Source: Desulfonatronovibrio sp.
Lineage (GTDB): Bacteria; Desulfobacterota; Desulfovibrionia; Desulfovibrionales; Desulfonatronovibrionaceae
Direction: 5' to 3'
NCBI GenBank assembly: GCA_003558575.1
Contig: PWPY01000200.1
Coordinates: forward strand, 1 to 9,563
Length of the DNA: 9,563 nucleotides
Shown: positions 6,814 to 9,563 of the stretch, in pieces
Layout of the letters: each line of letters begins with the position of its first letter
Position numbering within the stretch: position 1 is the first letter of the stretch
The notes under the pieces: generated by a model
Told to the model about the DNA's origin: nothing
What the model saw: only the letters and a program-made list of their open reading frames with translations
Databases searched by the model: none
Translations under genes and position numbers: made by a program

Positions 6814-6828
6814 GTCAGCAGATAGGTT

Positions 6829-8133
6829 ATGGACAGAATTAGAGTCTATACCAGGAGCTTGGGATGTCCCAAGAATCTTGTTGATACAGAAAAAATCCTG
6901 GGAGGCCTGGGGGAAATATATGAAGCGGTAGAGGATATTTCTTTCAGTCAGGTAGTTATCATCAATACCTGTTCATTCATCAAGCCTGCAGTGGAAGAGT
7001 CTTTAGATGTAATCTTTTCAGCCCATGAAGAAATCAAGGATTTAGATAAAAAACCACTGCTTGTAGTGACTGGATGTCTTGTATCCAGGTATGGAGCCGG
7101 TCTTGGAGCACAGATTCCAGAAGCTGATATATATTGTTCCATAAGTGAGCAGTCACGCCTGCCTTATCTCATTTTTCAAAAACTGGGTTTAAATCAGCAT
7201 GAGGCCCTGACGGTAGGCAGAAAAATCAGCACCCCCCGCAGTTATGCTTATTTGAAAATCAGTGAGGGTTGCAACAACAGGTGTTCTTTCTGTACGATTC
7301 CTTCAATCCGGGGAAAACTCAAATCCAGGACCATAGACGAGATCACAGCGGAAGCCAGTTTGCTTACGGATTCTGGAATCAGGGAACTGGTGCTTGTGGC
7401 CCAGGACAGCACTGCTTATGGTCGTGATCTTGGAGAAAAAAACGGCCTTGCTGCCCTTGTAAAAGAGCTGAGTTCTGTTGATTCATTGAAATGGCTGCGT
7501 ATCCTTTATCTGTATCCTTCCGGATTGAAAAGAAATCTTCTTGAATCCATTGCCAGGATAGATGGCCCATTTATTCCTTATTTTGATGTTCCTTTTCAGC
7601 ACTCACATCCGGATATATTACGGAATATGGGACGGCCTTTTAAAGATAATCCAGAAAAAATTATTACTATAATCAAAGACGTCTTTCCAGATGCAGTCAT
7701 AAGATCATCATTAATTGCCGGATATCCCGGAGAAACAGAGGGGCATTTTGATCATCTATTATCCTTTGTAAAGAAGAATAAGCTCGACCATCTGGGAGTT
7801 TTCCCTTTTTACCCTGAGGAAGGGACAAGAGCCTTGGGTTTTGTAGACCAGGTAAGTGATGAAGTAAAAAAACACAGGGTTAATGAAATTATGAGGGTTC
7901 AGAAGAAAGTAAGCAGGGATAAGCTCAAGACCTTTGAAAATGAACTGATTGAAGTTCTTGTGGACGGTCCTCATCCTGAATGGCCAGGCCTTTTTACAGG
8001 TAGAACCTGGTTTCAAGCACCTGAAATTGATGGAATTACATATATCAGCGGTCCAGATGTCAAGCCTGGTAAAATGATTAGAGCCCGGGTTGAAGAAGCC
8101 AGAGATTATGATCTTGTTGCCCTGCAGCAATAA
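6829..8133 (+). CDS. rimO: Ribosomal protein S12 methylthiotransferase RimO
   Basis: A 434-residue radical-SAM enzyme that adds a methylthio group to a conserved aspartate of ribosomal protein S12 in the cytoplasm, using two [4Fe-4S] clusters. The N-terminal UPF0004 domain has the three auxiliary-cluster cysteines: C13 in RSLGCPKN, C48 in INTCSFI and C83 in VTGCLV. The radical-SAM domain carries C148, C152 and C155 in the CxxxCxxC motif GCNNRCSFCTIPSIRGK (147-163). Family landmarks DVPFQHSHPDILRNMGR (253-269) and GYPGETE (298-304) follow. A C-terminal TRAM-like domain occupies about 370-430. The LGCPKN and FCTIPSIRG forms, with P-S-I-R-G after the third cysteine, favour RimO over the tRNA-modifying relatives MiaB and MtaB. 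The start at 6829 gives the standard N-terminus; the ribosome-binding site is weak (GATAGGT). Length is normal. Confidence 0.95.
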   Translation: MDRIRVYTRSLGCPKNLVDTEKILGGLGEIYEAVEDISFSQVVIINTCSFIKPAVEESLDVIFSAHEEIKDLDKKPLLVVTGCLVSRYGAGLGAQIPEADIYCSISEQSRLPYLIFQKLGLNQHEALTVGRKISTPRSYAYLKISEGCNNRCSFCTIPSIRGKLKSRTIDEITAEASLLTDSGIRELVLVAQDSTAYGRDLGEKNGLAALVKELSSVDSLKWLRILYLYPSGLKRNLLESIARIDGPFIPYFDVPFQHSHPDILRNMGRPFKDNPEKIITIIKDVFPDAVIRSSLIAGYPGETEGHFDHLLSFVKKNKLDHLGVFPFYPEEGTRALGFVDQVSDEVKKHRVNEIMRVQKKVSRDKLKTFENELIEVLVDGPHPEWPGLFTGRTWFQAPEIDGITYISGPDVKPGKMIRARVEEARDYDLVALQQ

Positions 8134-8194
8134 ACAGAGTTTTTTATCCGCCTTAATCCCCCCAATCAAATTTTTAAAACAATCATTATTCTTG

Positions 8195-8223
8195 TTGTCA
8201 TTGTAAAAAGTATCTGATATTTG
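8195..8223 (+). promoter_or_regulatory. Candidate rpsA promoter
   Basis: TTGTCA (8195-8200) matches the -35 consensus at five of six positions. A 17-bp spacer separates it from TATTTG (8218-8223), which matches the -10 consensus at only the first three. Transcription would start near 8230, giving a leader of about 30 nt. A dedicated promoter is expected for rpsA, and this is the best-spaced pair in the gap after rimO. Confidence 0.35.
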
Positions 8224-8241
8224 TGCACAAATTTATTTGTG
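8219..8241. promoter_or_regulatory. Alternating 7-mer palindromes in the rpsA promoter/leader
   Basis: The sequence reads ATTTGTG-CACAAAT-TT-ATTTGTG, so the same 7-mer appears as forward, reverse complement and forward. The first two copies form a perfect 14-bp palindrome that overlaps the proposed -10 box, as an operator would. The last two can form an RNA hairpin (CACAAA-UUUA-UUUGUG) ending 4 nt before the Shine-Dalgarno AGGGGGA. S1 is known to control its own translation in enterobacteria through leader structure; whether this element does so is inference. Confidence 0.5.
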
Positions 8242-8245
8242 TGTT

Positions 8246-8252
8246 AGGGGGA
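8246..8252 (+). promoter_or_regulatory. Strong Shine-Dalgarno sequence of rpsA
   Basis: AGGGGGA lies 6 nt (all T) upstream of the ATG at 8259 and fixes the start. GGGGGATT (8247-8254) is exactly complementary to AATCCCCC (8155-8162), just after the rimO stop. A transcript reading through from rimO could therefore mask the site, whereas one started at the local promoter could not. Confidence 0.65.
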
Positions 8253-8258
8253 TTTTTT

Positions 8259-9563
8259 ATGCAAAACACAAACAACGATGTTGATGTGAACGAGAATTTC
8301 GAAGATGAAAACTTTGAAGCAGAGCTGGATTTTGAATCCGCCCTTGAGGATTACCTCAATGCTGATTTTGGTGAGGTCCAGGAGGGTGGAATTGTTACCG
8401 GTGAAGTGGTCAAGGTTGAAAAAGACTACATACTGGTAGATGTGTGCTTTAAATCAGAAGGCCAGATCCCAGTTTCTGAATTTACTGATAGTGACGGAAA
8501 CGTAACTGTCAAAGAAGGCGATAAAATTGACGTCTTCGTGACCAACAAGGATGAAAAAGAAGGCATTATTACCCTATCCAGGGAAAAAGCCAAAAGAGTA
8601 AAACTTCTGGATGACTTAGAAGATATTCTTGAAAACGAAACCACCATTACCGGCCGCATTACCAAGCGTATTAAGGGTGGTTATAATGTAGACTTAGATG
8701 GTTTGGAAGCATTTCTTCCCGGTTCCCATGTGGATCTCAGGCCAGTTCCGGATATGGATGCCCTTGTGGACCAGGAGTATGATTTCAGAATACTCAAGAT
8801 AAACCGTCGCAGAAGCAATGTTATAATTTCGCGCCGGGTTCTCCTGGAAGAAGAAAGAGAATCATTGAGAGATGAGCTGCTTAATACCATTGAGGAAGGT
8901 CAGACAGTAACCGGAAGGGTCAAGAATGTAACAGAGTACGGTGTGTTTATCGATCTTGGAGGTCTGGACGGTCTCTTGCATATAACAGATATGTCCTGGA
9001 AAAGAATCCGTCATCCCAAGGAAATGGTTCAGGTGGGCGATGAACTGGAACTCAAGGTTCTTGGCTTTGATCCTGATGAAAAGAAAGTTTCTCTGGGTCT
9101 GAAACAAGTGGTTGCTGACCCCTGGGAAGATATCAATGCAAAATATCCTGAAGGTGAAAAATTTACCGGAAAGGTAACCAACCTTGCAGATTATGGTGCT
9201 TTTGTAGAGCTTGGAGACGGCGTTGAAGGTCTGGTGCATATTTCTGAAATGTCCTGGACAAGAAAGCTTAGACATCCTTCACAGATGGTTAAGCCCGGAG
9301 ACGAAGTTGAAATTATCATTCTGGGCATTGATTCAGAACGCAAGCGTATATCTCTGGGTATGAAGCAGGTTAACCCTAACCCGTGGGATGTTGTTGCTGA
9401 AAAGTATCCGGAGGGAACAATTCTTGAAGCTCCCATTAAAAATATCACAGAGTTTGGTCTCTTTATAGGTATTGAAGATGGAATTGATGGGCTGATTCAT
9501 GTCTCGGACATGTCTTGGACCAAAAAAGTGCGTCATCCCTCTGAGATGTTTAAAAATGGTGAA
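8259..9563 (+). CDS. rpsA: 30S ribosomal protein S1, N-terminal 435 residues (cut by window edge)
   Basis: S1 is the large RNA-binding protein of the small ribosomal subunit; it helps capture mRNAs, especially those with weak Shine-Dalgarno sites. The frame is open from ATG 8259 to the last base, giving 435 residues with no stop. An acidic N-terminal tail (about residues 7-40, rich in D and E) precedes repeated S1 (OB-fold) domains at roughly 43-109, 128-193, 214-283 and 300-369, and the start of a fifth from about 386. Domains 3 to 5 are close copies carrying the repeated block ITDMSWKRIRHP (242-253), ISEMSWTRKLRHP (328-340) and VSDMSWTKKVRHP (415-427). Domains 1 and 2 are more divergent, as in other S1 proteins, where they contact the ribosome. 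The family usually has six domains, so roughly 130-160 residues are missing beyond the edge. The strong Shine-Dalgarno sequence and probable own promoter fit a highly expressed gene. Confidence 0.96.
   Translation, partial: MQNTNNDVDVNENFEDENFEAELDFESALEDYLNADFGEVQEGGIVTGEVVKVEKDYILVDVCFKSEGQIPVSEFTDSDGNVTVKEGDKIDVFVTNKDEKEGIITLSREKAKRVKLLDDLEDILENETTITGRITKRIKGGYNVDLDGLEAFLPGSHVDLRPVPDMDALVDQEYDFRILKINRRRSNVIISRRVLLEEERESLRDELLNTIEEGQTVTGRVKNVTEYGVFIDLGGLDGLLHITDMSWKRIRHPKEMVQVGDELELKVLGFDPDEKKVSLGLKQVVADPWEDINAKYPEGEKFTGKVTNLADYGAFVELGDGVEGLVHISEMSWTRKLRHPSQMVKPGDEVEIIILGIDSERKRISLGMKQVNPNPWDVVAEKYPEGTILEAPIKNITEFGLFIGIEDGIDGLIHVSDMSWTKKVRHPSEMFKNGE

Noticed and set aside
8862..9536. Minus-strand open frames across rpsA
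   Set aside because: They are shadows of the repetitive S1 coding sequence on the plus strand.
9170..9563. Similar blocks within rpsA as a DNA repeat element
   Set aside because: The similarity reflects tandem S1 protein domains (repeated MSW...RHP) and is expected for this gene.
1..9563. CRISPR array, prophage, insertion sequence, toxin-antitoxin or defence genes
   Set aside because: I found no direct-repeat array, transposase, integrase or small paired genes. Every confident gene is transport or housekeeping.

Overview
This 9.6-kb window looks like ordinary chromosome from a moderately AT-rich Gram-negative bacterium. A sulfate-reducer-like deltaproteobacterium (Desulfobacterota, perhaps Desulfovibrionales) is my best guess, from the protein flavour and gene order. 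That assignment is inference only. I see no insertion sequence, phage gene, CRISPR array, tRNA or rRNA, and no clear sign of recent gene transfer.

Layout. (1) Positions 1-309, minus strand: the N-terminal third of pyrB (aspartate carbamoyltransferase), cut by the window edge. (2) 310-618: a non-coding divergent control region with a perfect TATAAT box facing pyrB. (3) 619-5429: a complete five-gene Liv/HAAT-type ABC importer in the order binding protein (livK), permeases livH and livM, ATPases livG and livF. The 291-bp gap between livK and livH is unusual: it holds a 161-bp in-register inverted repeat with perfect 19-bp ends, then a terminator-like hairpin ending only 12 nt before the livH start. 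(4) 5489-6784: a phenylacetate-CoA-ligase (PaaK) family adenylating enzyme whose usually conserved phosphate-binding loop is substituted. (5) 6829-8133: rimO, the radical-SAM methylthiotransferase of ribosomal protein S12. (6) 8259-9563: rpsA (ribosomal protein S1), running off the right edge after four complete S1 domains and part of a fifth. Its leader contains an alternating 7-mer palindrome cluster just before a strong Shine-Dalgarno sequence.

How the genes fit together. The importer genes are tightly packed from livH to livF (gaps of 1 and 24 nt, one 8-nt overlap) and are followed after 59 nt by the PaaK-like gene. A transport-then-CoA-activation module is a reasonable reading, with a branched-chain or aromatic amino acid, or an aryl/carboxylic acid, as substrate. 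rimO and rpsA both serve the 30S ribosomal subunit and form a separate translation-related pair. No strikingly new multi-gene system is visible. The items most worth a second look are the livK-livH palindromic element and hairpin, the altered P-loop of the PaaK-like enzyme, and the rpsA leader.
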